A stretch of DNA of 64,000 nucleotides from Tyzzerella sp. (lineage in GTDB: Bacteria > Bacillota > Clostridia > Lachnospirales > Lachnospiraceae): NCBI GenBank assembly GCA_017465565.1, contig JAFTWA010000018.1, positions 41,662 through 105,661 on the forward strand, in the 5' to 3' direction. Positions 1-10,228 of the stretch are shown in pieces. Numbering within the stretch: position 1 is the stretch's first letter; the number at the start of each line of letters is the position of its first letter. The notes under the pieces are model-generated. The model ran no database searches and was not told where the DNA came from. It saw only the letters and a program-made list of their open reading frames with translations. The translations under genes were made by a program, and so were the position numbers.

Positions 1-3000
1 TTACAATGACAGGCGGAACCAATGAAGGTGCGGCAAAGGATGGTGTCAGTGTACAAAAGGGTGCTGCAGCAGAAATCAAAGATGGTGAAATTAAAAACTG
101 TGTTCACGGATTATGTAATAACGGTGAACTCACAGCGGACGATGTAACATTAAGCGAATGCGGTATCATGAACTATAAGACAGGTGTCTTAACATTAAAT
201 GGTACTACAGTAGATACGGCAGCTGTATATTGTCTTGCAAATAACGGCGGACAAGTGAAAGCAAAAAATTTCACAGCAAAGAAATGTGATACTTGTGCAG
301 TATACAACTTTGCAGGTGATATGGAACTTACAGATTTAACGGTCTCTGGAAGCCGTGATGGAAACATTGCAAATGGCGGTGGTAACCTCACAGTTAACGG
401 GGCAATGTTAGAAAAATGTCGTGATAAATCCATTGTAGTTGCCAATGGTAAGGCAGTATTTAATGATGTAACACTTGCTGGTACATCAAGAGAAAAATAC
501 GGCGTATATGTATACGGCGGCGAATGTTACATGACAGACGGAACTCTTTACGATATCAGTTCTACCGCATTTAAGGTTGATACTGGCGGATATGTGGAAG
601 CGAAAAACATTTCTATGAAGGATATCGCTCAAATCGCTTTCCGTGCTGATGGCGGCAAGATTCTTGCTGAGGGAGTTACGGTAGAAACACTTGGAAGCCA
701 TGCTATTTACAACATGGAAGGTGAAATCACTTTGATTAATGCAAAAATCAAAGGCGTAGACAAGAACGTTATTCAGCAAAAAGGCGGAACGACTACATTT
801 AAGCAGGTGGAAGCAGAGGAAATCGGCAACCACGGTGCATATATCGAACTTGGTAGTGTAACACTGGAAGAAAGTACTTTCAAAAATATGGAAGGAAACG
901 GTATCTATCTGGTAGAAGGTGAAAACGAGGCTGCTTTAATCGATTTCACACTGGATGGTACAGGAAAACAAGGTATTAACAACTCATCAAAGGTTACAAT
1001 TGATGGTTTAACCGTAAAGAATGCAGCGCAAAATGGTATCTTTAACAAAGAAAATGCCACGATTACTGCAAAAGATGTTGTTATTACAGGCGTTGGAGAA
1101 CACGGTATTAACAACTACAACACAATGACGGTAGAAAAAGCTGAAATCAGTAATACTGGAAAAGGTTCAAACGGTCTCCAAAACAAAGGAACTCTTACTA
1201 TCAAAGATGTTTCTGTAGAAAGCAGTAAAAACCATGGGGTATACAACACAGGAACAATCAAAGGTTCTTCATTAGATATCAAAGATGTAAAACAAAATGG
1301 TGTTTACAATAACAAAGGCACATTTAACGTTTCCAAGGTGAGCGTAGATGGTGCTGGCGAACATGGTCTTAACAATGCAGACAGCATGACAGTTTCAAAT
1401 GTTACTGTTAATGACACAGGCAAAGGAAAGAACAGTATTCAGAACTCAGGTACTTTAAGCATCACTACAGCAACTTTGAAAAACTCAAAGAACCACGGTA
1501 TCTACAATACTGGAAAGATTTCAGGAAAAGATGTAACTGTTACAAACGCAGGTGAAAACGGTGTTTACAATGCTGAAAAGGGAACAATTGATGCCATCAA
1601 AGGACTTGTAGTTAGTGGAACAGGAAGTCATGGTATTAACAACGATGCAAAATTGGTAGTTTCAGATGTAACAATTTCGAATACTGGAAAAGACAAAAAC
1701 GGTATTCAAAATGCAGGCACAGCTGATATTACAACAGCAACTGTAACTGGCTCAAAGAACCATGGTATCTACAACAGTGGCAAGCTTTCGGGAACAGATA
1801 TTACAGTTACAAAACCAGCCGGCAATGGTATTTACAACAATGGTGGTACAGTAGATAAAATTGTTGGTCTGACAGTAAAAAATGCGGGAGACCAAGGCGT
1901 AAATAACAACAGCAAATTTGCAGCTGCTAATGTTAACATTAGTGGAACTACCAAAAATGGTGTTTACAATAACGGTGGAACTGCAACAATCAACAAGTTA
2001 GAGGTTGCAAATACTGGTGAACACGGTGTGAGCAATTCAGGAACTATGACACTTAAGAATGCTGACATCAGCACTCCTGGTGCAGGCAAGAATGGTATCC
2101 AGAATACTGGAACTATTACAACGAGTGCAGTAGTTGTAGACAAATCACCAAACCATGGTGTTTACAACAATGGTACATTCAATGCTGCTGGCAAACTCAC
2201 AGTTACAAATGCTGATGTAAACGGTATTTACAACTATGAAGGTAAAATGACTGCAGCAACTGTAGAAATCAGTGCTACAGGAAGCCATGGTGTAAATAAC
2301 TCTGGTAAAATTGAAATCGCGGCAATTCAAGTAACAAAGGCTGGAGATAACAGTATTCAGAATAGTGGAGATATGACTGTAAAAGCAGCGACTCTCACAG
2401 ATTCTGGAAAACACGGTCTGTACAATGGTAAAACACTCTATGGAGAAAACATTGCTATCACAAACGCTGGCGACTTAGCTCTCAGTAACAGTGGAGATAT
2501 GGAAATCCATGGACTAGAAACTATAGGTACAGCAAATAAAGCAATTTATAACAGTGGCTATGCAGAAATTTACAAAGCTACTATTGATGGTACAAGTGTT
2601 GATAACGTATCAAATTCAACTGCCCAATACTTAGTCGATAATAATGGTGGTGTATTAGACTTTACTGATACAACACTTAAGAATGCAAAAGGAACTGCAC
2701 TTCACAACCGTGGAAATGCAGCGACAAGCGTAACGAACGTAATCATTAATACAGCTGGAAACTACGGAACATTCGTAGAAGGTGGTTCAAGCCTTTCAGG
2801 TGATGGTTTGGAAATCAACAACATTACAAAAGGTATTGACGGAGCCGAAGGAATGCCAATTAAGAATGCTGGTAAGATAACAATGTTAGACCATGTAACT
2901 ATTGGTGCGGATGACCCGGCAGTGACAGGTAGTGAAACAGAAGTTTCTACAACATTAAAAAACATTGAAAACAATGCAATTGTAAATGATGCTGCAACAG

Positions 3001-4625
3001 CAAGCTACTCAGGTTATGACCTAGTAATTAACAATGCAACAGCAGGATGCGCAATTTACAACAAAGGTATTGTATGGGTAACAGACTTTGCGGCGACAAA
3101 TCCAAAGGACGGTATTGTTTCTCGTTACGATGGTTGGGCTACAATGTCAGGAAACGTGTCTATTACAAATGCAAGCAGAAACCCAATCACTACATACGGT
3201 AATGAAAGCAAGGGTTACGACAATGGTGTTGAATTAACATCAGGTTCAACTATGACAATTGATGGTGCGGCCAGCCATGCTATCAACAATAAGGGTTCGT
3301 TCCTTGCGGCAGCAGATACAAACATTAGTATTAAGAATGTTGTTGGTCAAAATATCAATGCTATTAATAACAATAAAGGAACTATGACGTTGGGTAATGT
3401 TTCTGTAGATAATGTACAGGTAACAATCTCTATGTACGATAGCTCAACGATTAATAGTAACTCAGGTAATGCTATCCAGACAAGCGGTTCATTGGAGTTA
3501 AATGGTAATGCAGTTATCTCGAATATTTACACATTGCCGGCAAACAACAAGACAGACAATTCAAACAGCTCTGGTGTAGTTGTTAAAAATGGTGGAAGCA
3601 TTACAGGTTCAGGAAGCATTACTGTAAATGGTAATGGAACAAAAGAAATTGATGGCACAACATACCAAGGTGTATTCAATGGTATTTTTACAACAAAATG
3701 CACAATTGACATCGATGGAGATATCACTGTAGATACAGCTAAAAATCAAGGTATTTATGTTGCAGATGCAAATGCGAGGGTAGATGCAAGAAATATCTCA
3801 ATAAGTAATATTAGTGCAGGACACGGTATTAATATAAATAATACATCTGGTCAATTAAATGCAAGTGGAGATATTACTATAAATACAGTTAAACAACGTG
3901 GTATTAGCAATACTCAAGGTGGAGAAATTACAGCAGTAAACATCAGTGTAACAGGGGCTGAAACTATTGGTATTAACCAAGGCGGTGGTGGAAAAATCAC
4001 CGTAAGTGGAAAAGTTCAAGTTACAAATTCTACAGAAGAAGGAATTAGTATGGGCGGTTCTACGCTTACAGCAGCGAACATCATCGTAACCAATGCTGGA
4101 AAAGATGGTATTCTTAACAAGGGAACTATTGGTGGTGATGGTATAGGAAATATAATCGTTGATATGCAAAATACAGGAACATATGGTATTCACAACAATG
4201 GTGGAACGATTAAAGTTGCAAGTGTGTCAGTAAGTAATACAAAAGATATTGCTATTTTAATGGAAGGCAGTGCAACATTACAAGCAGACGAGGTGAGCGT
4301 TGATACGGTTGCTAGTGGTAAGCAGGGAGTTCAACTCAATCATGCCAACACACTTACTGTAACACGTATGACAATTAACAATAACAATAATAAAAATGGT
4401 CTGAGATTGTATAATAAAAATAGCAATCCAACAGTTACGATTGGTACTTTAATTGTAAAGAATTGTGATGAATATGCTCTTGCAGCAGATCAACAGGACA
4501 TTACAAATACAAATTTAAATATCACATTGCTTCAGCATTATAATTGTGGCTCTAGCAAAGACGGTGTCGTTGTACACAGCAAAGTTAAGAGTGGTATTGG
4601 AAGTATAGAAGAATTAACACAATAG
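1..4625 (+). CDS. Giant beta-helix repeat surface protein, 5' end outside window
   Basis: The frame is open from the window edge to a TAG at 4623-4625, so at least 1540 residues are present and the true start lies upstream; the ATG at base 6 is not a credible start. The chain is built from short coils of about 20-23 residues carrying signatures such as HGIYN, NGVYN, HGINN and NGIQN with T/S/V-rich strands, typical of right-handed parallel beta-helix (pectate-lyase-like) proteins. Between about 1155 and 1690 a four-coil unit of 87-89 residues recurs. I see no sortase motif or membrane segment at the C-terminus. It is followed 12 bp later by a secreted hydrolase gene in the same direction, so it probably belongs to that operon. 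Family knowledge suggests a surface-exposed or secreted glycan-interacting or adhesive role; enzymatic activity cannot be claimed. The N-terminal anchor is unseen, but the two other giant proteins in the window are anchored at their N-terminus. Confidence 0.85.
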   Translation, partial: TMTGGTNEGAAKDGVSVQKGAAAEIKDGEIKNCVHGLCNNGELTADDVTLSECGIMNYKTGVLTLNGTTVDTAAVYCLANNGGQVKAKNFTAKKCDTCAVYNFAGDMELTDLTVSGSRDGNIANGGGNLTVNGAMLEKCRDKSIVVANGKAVFNDVTLAGTSREKYGVYVYGGECYMTDGTLYDISSTAFKVDTGGYVEAKNISMKDIAQIAFRADGGKILAEGVTVETLGSHAIYNMEGEITLINAKIKGVDKNVIQQKGGTTTFKQVEAEEIGNHGAYIELGSVTLEESTFKNMEGNGIYLVEGENEAALIDFTLDGTGKQGINNSSKVTIDGLTVKNAAQNGIFNKENATITAKDVVITGVGEHGINNYNTMTVEKAEISNTGKGSNGLQNKGTLTIKDVSVESSKNHGVYNTGTIKGSSLDIKDVKQNGVYNNKGTFNVSKVSVDGAGEHGLNNADSMTVSNVTVNDTGKGKNSIQNSGTLSITTATLKNSKNHGIYNTGKISGKDVTVTNAGENGVYNAEKGTIDAIKGLVVSGTGSHGINNDAKLVVSDVTISNTGKDKNGIQNAGTADITTATVTGSKNHGIYNSGKLSGTDITVTKPAGNGIYNNGGTVDKIVGLTVKNAGDQGVNNNSKFAAANVNISGTTKNGVYNNGGTATINKLEVANTGEHGVSNSGTMTLKNADISTPGAGKNGIQNTGTITTSAVVVDKSPNHGVYNNGTFNAAGKLTVTNADVNGIYNYEGKMTAATVEISATGSHGVNNSGKIEIAAIQVTKAGDNSIQNSGDMTVKAATLTDSGKHGLYNGKTLYGENIAITNAGDLALSNSGDMEIHGLETIGTANKAIYNSGYAEIYKATIDGTSVDNVSNSTAQYLVDNNGGVLDFTDTTLKNAKGTALHNRGNAATSVTNVIINTAGNYGTFVEGGSSLSGDGLEINNITKGIDGAEGMPIKNAGKITMLDHVTIGADDPAVTGSETEVSTTLKNIENNAIVNDAATASYSGYDLVINNATAGCAIYNKGIVWVTDFAATNPKDGIVSRYDGWATMSGNVSITNASRNPITTYGNESKGYDNGVELTSGSTMTIDGAASHAINNKGSFLAAADTNISIKNVVGQNINAINNNKGTMTLGNVSVDNVQVTISMYDSSTINSNSGNAIQTSGSLELNGNAVISNIYTLPANNKTDNSNSSGVVVKNGGSITGSGSITVNGNGTKEIDGTTYQGVFNGIFTTKCTIDIDGDITVDTAKNQGIYVADANARVDARNISISNISAGHGININNTSGQLNASGDITINTVKQRGISNTQGGEITAVNISVTGAETIGINQGGGGKITVSGKVQVTNSTEEGISMGGSTLTAANIIVTNAGKDGILNKGTIGGDGIGNIIVDMQNTGTYGIHNNGGTIKVASVSVSNTKDIAILMEGSATLQADEVSVDTVASGKQGVQLNHANTLTVTRMTINNNNNKNGLRLYNKNSNPTVTIGTLIVKNCDEYALAADQQDITNTNLNITLLQHYNCGSSKDGVVVHSKVKSGIGSIEELTQ

Positions 4626-4637
4626 GAGGGGAAATAA

Positions 4638-6953
4638 ATGAAAAAATCAGTAAAAGTAATTTTAATTTCAGCGTTGCTTCTGATAGGAATTATTTCCTTT
4701 CAGTTAATAGCAGGTGCAAATGATGACCTTATTGACAATAAATACGGTCAAGGGTTTAACGGGTATACTTCTGACGAAGGTCAGATTCGTACCTCAGATT
4801 ATATTTCCTCAACAGAAATTGCTGTGGCAGCAGGCGAAACCGTATGGTTTGGTCCATGTGAAGAAACTCAATATTTCCATTTGGTAGGTTTTGATGCAGA
4901 TGGAAACGCCGTGACAGATAAAGTTAGAGGAAAAGAGTTAGAAGTAGTAGATACCTTCAGCAACGGACTCGTTATTTACAAGTACAAAGTGCCAAGCGGT
5001 GTGGCTAAGCTTATATTCTCAGCACCAGCTTCACTTGCTGAGGTATACACAGTGTCAAAAGCAGAGTTCAGCTGTCTCAGTTGGGATGCCCACTGGACAA
5101 AGAAAGGTTTCCAGACATCAGACTATGTAGGACAAAGCAGTTTCTACAAAGTAGCTGATGGTAAAGTAATCTATTTTGGAGCTATTACGAAAGAGGATGC
5201 ATTAGCTTCTGTAACATACGATGAAAATGCCAACAAGATTGGAACAATCAATGCAAGTGATTTGAAATTAGTAGAATCATTCGGCGGAGATTATGGAATT
5301 TATTGCTACACAGCAAACGATTCAAGTGTGAAGTATGTTCAGGTTCCATATGATACTGATTATGAACAATACTATACATATCTTCAGAAAGCGGAAGCTC
5401 TTTCAGACGAAGCAGTTATCGAATACTTTATTTCAACATTTGGTATTCAAAGACCATTGTCTTCTACAGTGCAGGCACTGGCAGGAAAGAGTGCATTATT
5501 CGTAGGTGACTCTATCACATTTGGGGCAAGAGACCGCGCAAAGATTTATAAGTACGGTGGATGGGCAGGACGTATTGGATACTTCTGTGACATGGATGTT
5601 CTTAATAATGGTGTATCAGGTGCATGTATCACTAAGGCGCGTATAGAATCACACAGTGAAAAACACTATATTTACAATAACTTAGTTGCTGCAAAAGGTA
5701 ATAAGTATGATTATGTCATTATGCATGGTTTGTTTAATGACGCCAGCATCTCTGTAGATGTCAATGAATTTGCTACAGAGTTAACATTGTTGTTTGACAC
5801 AGCAAAAGCACAGCATCCAGAAGCAACATTGGGATATATTGTAAACTTTGAAACAGAACGTGCTGTAGACCAAGCACCATATGTGGATAAGGCTATCGAA
5901 ATTTGTAAAGCTAAGGGTATCGAATACCTTGATTTATACCACAATTCAACATTTGATGTAGAGTTTGATGATGGCTTACATCCGAGCTCAGCAGGATATG
6001 ACAGCATGTACACAATCGTGGCAAACTGGATGGCTAAGCTTGGCAAAGGAAGCAGCACAGACACAACGACGTCATCAGCTAAGGTGATGAGCTATAACGT
6101 ATACTATGACACAGGTGATACGAGAGTAACAAACAGACTTCAGAAGGTTGCTGCTGTTATCACAGCGCAGAATCCAGATATTCTTATGTTACAAGAAGCT
6201 TGTACAGGCAGCCAGGGATGGGTACCACAGATTATAGCTTATGCAGAACAAAATGGATATGGATACTATGGATTTGCACACAAAGCAGATAAAGGTATTG
6301 ACAGCAGTGCTGCAGATAAGGACACAACAACGGCAGGTGGCAGCGAAGGAGAGATGACTCCAATTCTTTGGAAAACAAGTAAATATAACCTTGTGAAGAA
6401 AGGTCATTTCTGGGCATCGGCTACTCCAAATGTGGCTGGTTCTGAGAACTGGACAGTAGGCGGCAATACAATTAATAGTGGATATCCACGTTGTATCAGT
6501 TGGGTAATCTTAGAGGATAAAGCAACGGGAGAAGAACTCTTAGTAGTAAACTACCATGCGGCTCCAGATAAAGATGGAAAAGATAATACACTTATCCGTA
6601 ATTTGACAGCTCAGCTTGTAGTTGAAAAGATTTCAGAAATTCAAACAGCTAATAGTTATCCAGCAACAATCCTTGGTGGAGACCTCAATATGGCAGATGG
6701 TTCAACAGCATATACAACAATTACTGGTAATGGTTACCAGGATATTTGTAAGGCGGCAGATGAATCTGATAACTGTGGTTCATACAATGCCTGGGAGCGT
6801 ACAGACCGCTCAAAATATGCAAAAGGTGATTACTTATTTATGGACGAAGGAACAACTTCTTCTTCATACAAGGTAATTGATGATATTGATCCAGATAATG
6901 CAAATATGCATGTATCAGACCATAGCCCAATTATGGCGATAGTTAATTATTAG
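4638..6953 (+). CDS. Secreted SGNH/GDSL hydrolase fused to EEP phosphodiesterase domain
   Basis: A 771-residue two-enzyme protein with an N-terminal signal peptide or signal anchor (MKKSVK then a hydrophobic stretch to about residue 26). Residues about 280-470 form an SGNH/GDSL esterase fold: block I GDSI with Ser292, and the catalytic pair in DGLHP at Asp445 and His448. Residues about 480-771 form an endonuclease/exonuclease/phosphatase (EEP) domain: SYNVYY at 485-490, LQE with Glu520, GGDLN with Asp682 and Asn684, and SDHSP with Asp761 and His762. The region before the SGNH domain has no family I recognise. The family suggests removal of ester groups and cleavage of phosphodiesters outside the cell; the substrate is unknown. 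The ribosome site TAGGAGGGG lies 12 bp after the preceding giant gene. A weak hairpin follows. The EEP half is clearly paralogous to the next gene. Confidence 0.88.
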   Translation: MKKSVKVILISALLLIGIISFQLIAGANDDLIDNKYGQGFNGYTSDEGQIRTSDYISSTEIAVAAGETVWFGPCEETQYFHLVGFDADGNAVTDKVRGKELEVVDTFSNGLVIYKYKVPSGVAKLIFSAPASLAEVYTVSKAEFSCLSWDAHWTKKGFQTSDYVGQSSFYKVADGKVIYFGAITKEDALASVTYDENANKIGTINASDLKLVESFGGDYGIYCYTANDSSVKYVQVPYDTDYEQYYTYLQKAEALSDEAVIEYFISTFGIQRPLSSTVQALAGKSALFVGDSITFGARDRAKIYKYGGWAGRIGYFCDMDVLNNGVSGACITKARIESHSEKHYIYNNLVAAKGNKYDYVIMHGLFNDASISVDVNEFATELTLLFDTAKAQHPEATLGYIVNFETERAVDQAPYVDKAIEICKAKGIEYLDLYHNSTFDVEFDDGLHPSSAGYDSMYTIVANWMAKLGKGSSTDTTTSSAKVMSYNVYYDTGDTRVTNRLQKVAAVITAQNPDILMLQEACTGSQGWVPQIIAYAEQNGYGYYGFAHKADKGIDSSAADKDTTTAGGSEGEMTPILWKTSKYNLVKKGHFWASATPNVAGSENWTVGGNTINSGYPRCISWVILEDKATGEELLVVNYHAAPDKDGKDNTLIRNLTAQLVVEKISEIQTANSYPATILGGDLNMADGSTAYTTITGNGYQDICKAADESDNCGSYNAWERTDRSKYAKGDYLFMDEGTTSSSYKVIDDIDPDNANMHVSDHSPIMAIVNY

Positions 6954-6962
6954 AAATTATTT

Positions 6963-6990
6963 CCACCATGGCAAGTTTTTGCCGTGGTGG
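6963..6990 (+). terminator. Hairpin between the two EEP genes
   Basis: CCACCATGGCAA (6963-6974) pairs with TTGCCGTGGTGG (6979-6990) around a 4-base loop, with one G-U pair. There is no clean T-run, so it may slow transcription or protect the upstream mRNA rather than terminate fully. Confidence 0.4.
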
Positions 6991-7057
6991 AGTGATTCCG
7001 CTTTATTTAATCTGAATAGCCCGGAATCTTTGAAGGGACAAGGAGGAATTGAAAAAG

Positions 7058-7864
7058 ATGTTAGGCAAGTATAAAAATAAAGTCAACCTAATGTGTTACA
7101 ACATCTTCTATAAAGACGTAGCGGAAAGAAGCCCAAATATACAAGATTTAATCTTAAAAAATGATCCAGATGTGTTGCTGCTTCAAGAGGTCAGTGTTGA
7201 CTGGATTCCATATTTGCATGCTTTTATGTCAGAAAATGGTTATAGCTACTACGGCTATGGACGTCATGGCAATGAAATGAGTGGGTCTGGTTTTGATGAC
7301 AGAGAACAATTTACACCAATTTTGTGGAAAACAGACAAATTTGATTTGAAAGATAGTGGACATTTTTGGCTGTCTTCAACCCCAGAGGTTTATTCGTCGG
7401 ATTGGGCAGATGGAACTACCAGTAAATTTCCAAGATGTGTCAACTGGGTAATTCTTCATGATAAGAACACAGGTGGGGAATTCATGGCATTGTGCATTCA
7501 CACAGACCCAGAAAGTGGCGATGTGAGAACAAAGTCAAGCAATCTGACGGTGGAAATGGTAGATAGAATTCGTGGAAAACTGCCTATGGCTATGGGTGGA
7601 GACTGGAACATGCTACTGGAAGACGAGGCTTATCGTGCAGTAGTAGAAGGTGGTTATCCAGATGTGCGTTTCACAGCAGAAAAAGCTATGAAAGGCGGCT
7701 CGTTCAATGCATGGGGTAAACGTACAGAAGAAAATTTTGCATATGGAGACCACATTTTTGTTTCAAAAAACGTGGCAGCAGAGAGCTTTGAAGTGGTGGA
7801 TGATTGTTATGAGGGTGTACATATCTCTGACCATTGTCCGCTCAAAACAGTTTTATACTATTAA
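7058..7864 (+). CDS. EEP-family phosphodiesterase/phosphatase, no signal peptide
   Basis: A 268-residue single-domain endonuclease/exonuclease/phosphatase protein. Visible motifs: CYNIFY at 13-18, LLQE with Glu44 (metal ligand), GGDWN with Asp182 and Asn184, and SDHCP with Asp258 and His259. It aligns end to end with the C-terminal half of the preceding secreted fusion: both share TPILWKT, GHFW, PRC.(N/S)WVIL and (S/F)NAW, so they are paralogs. It lacks a signal peptide and is predicted cytoplasmic. Start choice: an in-frame TTG at 7049 lies only 2 bases after AGGAGG (7041-7046), whereas ATG 7058 lies 11 bases after it, so 7058 is preferred. The gene precedes a GH65 phosphorylase by 29 bp. 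I infer that it handles a phosphodiester product made and imported by the locus; the substrate cannot be read from sequence. Confidence 0.85.
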   Translation: MLGKYKNKVNLMCYNIFYKDVAERSPNIQDLILKNDPDVLLLQEVSVDWIPYLHAFMSENGYSYYGYGRHGNEMSGSGFDDREQFTPILWKTDKFDLKDSGHFWLSSTPEVYSSDWADGTTSKFPRCVNWVILHDKNTGGEFMALCIHTDPESGDVRTKSSNLTVEMVDRIRGKLPMAMGGDWNMLLEDEAYRAVVEGGYPDVRFTAEKAMKGGSFNAWGKRTEENFAYGDHIFVSKNVAAESFEVVDDCYEGVHISDHCPLKTVLYY

Positions 7865-7893
7865 ATTACTTTAAGGAAAGGAATTGTTATGCT

Positions 7894-10137
7894 ATGAGAG
7901 ACTGGATGTTAATAGAATCTGGTTTTCAAAAAGAATATGTTCGCAAATATGAATCCATTATGAGCATGGGAAATGGATACATGGGAGTACGTGCGACCAC
8001 GGAAGAAAGTTACGAACGAGCAATTCGTTATACTTTAGTAGCTGGAACATTTGATGCAAAGGAAGATGAAAATACGACTGAGCTTCCGAATGCAGCAGAC
8101 ACGACGGCCCTTTTTGTGACAGTGAATGGGATTCCATTGCATTTAACACAGGAAAATACAGAAAACTATCAGCGCAGCTTATCGTTATCCGATGGATTGT
8201 TAAAGAGAAGCTTTGTATGGAGTCCGAGTTCAGGGCTGCGTTTGGAGTTCTGCTCAGAACGTTTTGTTTCGTTAAAAGAGCTTCATGTATTGGGACATAG
8301 GATGTCCATTAAGGTGCTGGAAGGCTGTGGAACACTGGAACTTCAAAGCGGCATTCTCGGAGGAGACCGTTATGGTTCCCCACATTTTACTGCAATGCAG
8401 GGACAAGAGCAGGATGGGATTATGCAATATGCAGAGACCACTCATGAAAGCAATATTACGTTTGTGACTAGTGCAACAGTAGATGCATGGATGAGAGATA
8501 AAGACGGCATTGAAACTCCGATAGATATGACAATTGACGCAGAAAAAGAACGTGTCATGTCATCCTGCAGAGTCGTTTTTGAAGAGGGACAGGAGTTTCA
8601 TTTGGAGAAACTTTGCAGAATTGCAACCACTAGAGACAAAGATTTCGAACTGGCAAGCGAAAATGTAAGTAAGTGGGGAAGAGATTTGCTTCTGCATCGC
8701 GAAAAAGAGGAGATGGAAAAGCTCCGCATAAGAGGCTATGAAAAGACTTGGAAGCTTTCACAGGATTGCTGGAAAGAACTGTGGAGTGAAAAGGATGTTA
8801 TCATTTCTGGCGAAAAAGAAAATGCGGAGTATGACCAGCTCGCAGTACGATTTGCTATTTATCATCTGACAATCATGGCGCCACTCCACGATAACCGTAT
8901 GAATATCGGGGCAAAAGGATTGTCTGGCAAAGGATATTACGGGCATACCTTCTGGGATACAGAAATTTATATGCTTCCATACTATGCTTGGGAGAATCCG
9001 AAGGGTGCCCGTTCCTTATTAGAATATCGCTATCTTTGTCTGGACAGTGCGAGAGAAAATGCACGGGAAAGTGGATTTGAAGGCGCAAAATATCCTTGGG
9101 AAGCAGCCTGGATTACAGATGGTGACACCTGTCCGAAGAAGCATTTTACACAGTATGAACTTCATGTTACGGCTGACGTGGCTTATGGTATTTACTACTA
9201 TTATGAAATTACACATGATATAGATTTTATGAGGAAATATGGCTGTGAGATTCTGTTTGAGACGGCTCAGTTCTGGAGATCCCGACTAGAATATAATGCA
9301 GAAAAGGATGTCTATGAAATCCGTAATGTAATAGGTCCAGACGAATTTACCCACGAGGCAAATAATAATGCGTATACTAATTATTTAGCTCATCTGAATT
9401 TGAAATTTGCAATCGAGTGGAAGGAGCGTCTCCAGAGAGATTATCCAGAGGACTATGAGCGTTTGAATGAGAAGTTGAATCTGGGAGGAAGAATGAAAGG
9501 CTGGCTGGAAGGACGCGATAAGTTGGTGCTTCCTGTGCCAAATGAAGACAATATTCTTCCACAGGATGACGACTATATGACACTTCCTGAAATAGACCTA
9601 AGTATCTACAGGAGAAAAGAGAAGAAGCTTCGAGTGGATTATCCATATCCTGTATACACAAGATTAAAGGTGTCAAAACAGGCAGATGTAATGAATCTCT
9701 TCTTATTATTAGAGGAACTCTTCACAGACGAGGTAAAGCGTGCTAGCCTGGCTTACTATGAGCCATTCTGTGTACATGAATCTTCTCTCAGCCTGTGTGC
9801 TTATTCTATGCTGGCAGCTGACTGTGGTGAAAATAAGAAGGCATATGAACTATTTGTAGGAGCAAGAGATATTGATTTAAAACTGAAAAATGACTCCGAC
9901 CATGGAATTCATGCAGCATCCCTTGGCGGTATCTGGCAGTGCTGTGTACTGGGATTCGCAGGGGTTCGTATGTGTGGCGGTAAACTCCGTATCAGACCAA
10001 ATCTTCCAAAGCATTGGGAGAGCGTGAAGTTCCGAATGTGGTGGAGAGGAAGTCAGCTTGAAGTGACAGTCACAAAGGACAATGTGGCATATGAAGTGCT
10101 TCAGGGATCACACATAGTGGAAATAGAAACAAAATAA
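7894..10137 (+). CDS. Glycoside hydrolase family 65 phosphorylase
   Basis: A 747-residue cytoplasmic GH65 enzyme. Members reversibly phosphorolyse alpha-glucosides (maltose, trehalose, kojibiose, nigerose and others) to beta-glucose-1-phosphate plus a sugar. Hallmarks: an N-terminal beta-sandwich with MGNGYMGVR near residue 27, FWDTE at 353-357 in the barrel, VIGPDEF with the catalytic acid Glu484, KQADV at 595-599 and the later HAASLGGIWQ segment. Length fits the family (about 750-770). ATG 7894 is chosen because AAGGAAAGG (7873-7881) precedes it; an in-frame extension back to 7834 would overlap the previous gene. A strong terminator follows at 10142, ending this transcription unit. Substrate specificity is not decidable here, but the secreted neighbours imply an oligosaccharide or glucoside released at the surface. 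Confidence 0.9.
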   Translation: MRDWMLIESGFQKEYVRKYESIMSMGNGYMGVRATTEESYERAIRYTLVAGTFDAKEDENTTELPNAADTTALFVTVNGIPLHLTQENTENYQRSLSLSDGLLKRSFVWSPSSGLRLEFCSERFVSLKELHVLGHRMSIKVLEGCGTLELQSGILGGDRYGSPHFTAMQGQEQDGIMQYAETTHESNITFVTSATVDAWMRDKDGIETPIDMTIDAEKERVMSSCRVVFEEGQEFHLEKLCRIATTRDKDFELASENVSKWGRDLLLHREKEEMEKLRIRGYEKTWKLSQDCWKELWSEKDVIISGEKENAEYDQLAVRFAIYHLTIMAPLHDNRMNIGAKGLSGKGYYGHTFWDTEIYMLPYYAWENPKGARSLLEYRYLCLDSARENARESGFEGAKYPWEAAWITDGDTCPKKHFTQYELHVTADVAYGIYYYYEITHDIDFMRKYGCEILFETAQFWRSRLEYNAEKDVYEIRNVIGPDEFTHEANNNAYTNYLAHLNLKFAIEWKERLQRDYPEDYERLNEKLNLGGRMKGWLEGRDKLVLPVPNEDNILPQDDDYMTLPEIDLSIYRRKEKKLRVDYPYPVYTRLKVSKQADVMNLFLLLEELFTDEVKRASLAYYEPFCVHESSLSLCAYSMLAADCGENKKAYELFVGARDIDLKLKNDSDHGIHAASLGGIWQCCVLGFAGVRMCGGKLRIRPNLPKHWESVKFRMWWRGSQLEVTVTKDNVAYEVLQGSHIVEIETK

Positions 10138-10141
10138 CAAA

Positions 10142-10183
10142 AAAAGTAACAGACTCGTCAAAAGATGAGTCTGTTACTTTTAT
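10142..10183 (+). terminator. Rho-independent terminator after GH65 gene
   Basis: An 18-bp stem, AAAAGTAACAGACTCGTC (10142-10159) with GATGAGTCTGTTACTTTT (10164-10181), a 4-base A loop and a short T tail. One G-U pair. It could work in both directions because it begins with A's. Confidence 0.85.
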
Positions 10184-10228
10184 GGCATGAGCAAAGAGCG
10201 TGGTTCAGGGTGAATGTGAAAGTGAGTG

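Noticed and set aside
1-4625. Dense repeated DNA as a CRISPR array or simple satellite
   Set aside because: The repeats keep one reading frame, vary in spacing and encode beta-helix coils; no constant repeat/spacer structure exists.
7889-7897. Tiny ATG-CTA-TGA before the GH65 gene as a leader peptide
   Set aside because: Two codons with no supporting regulatory structure; it is a chance overlap with the true start.
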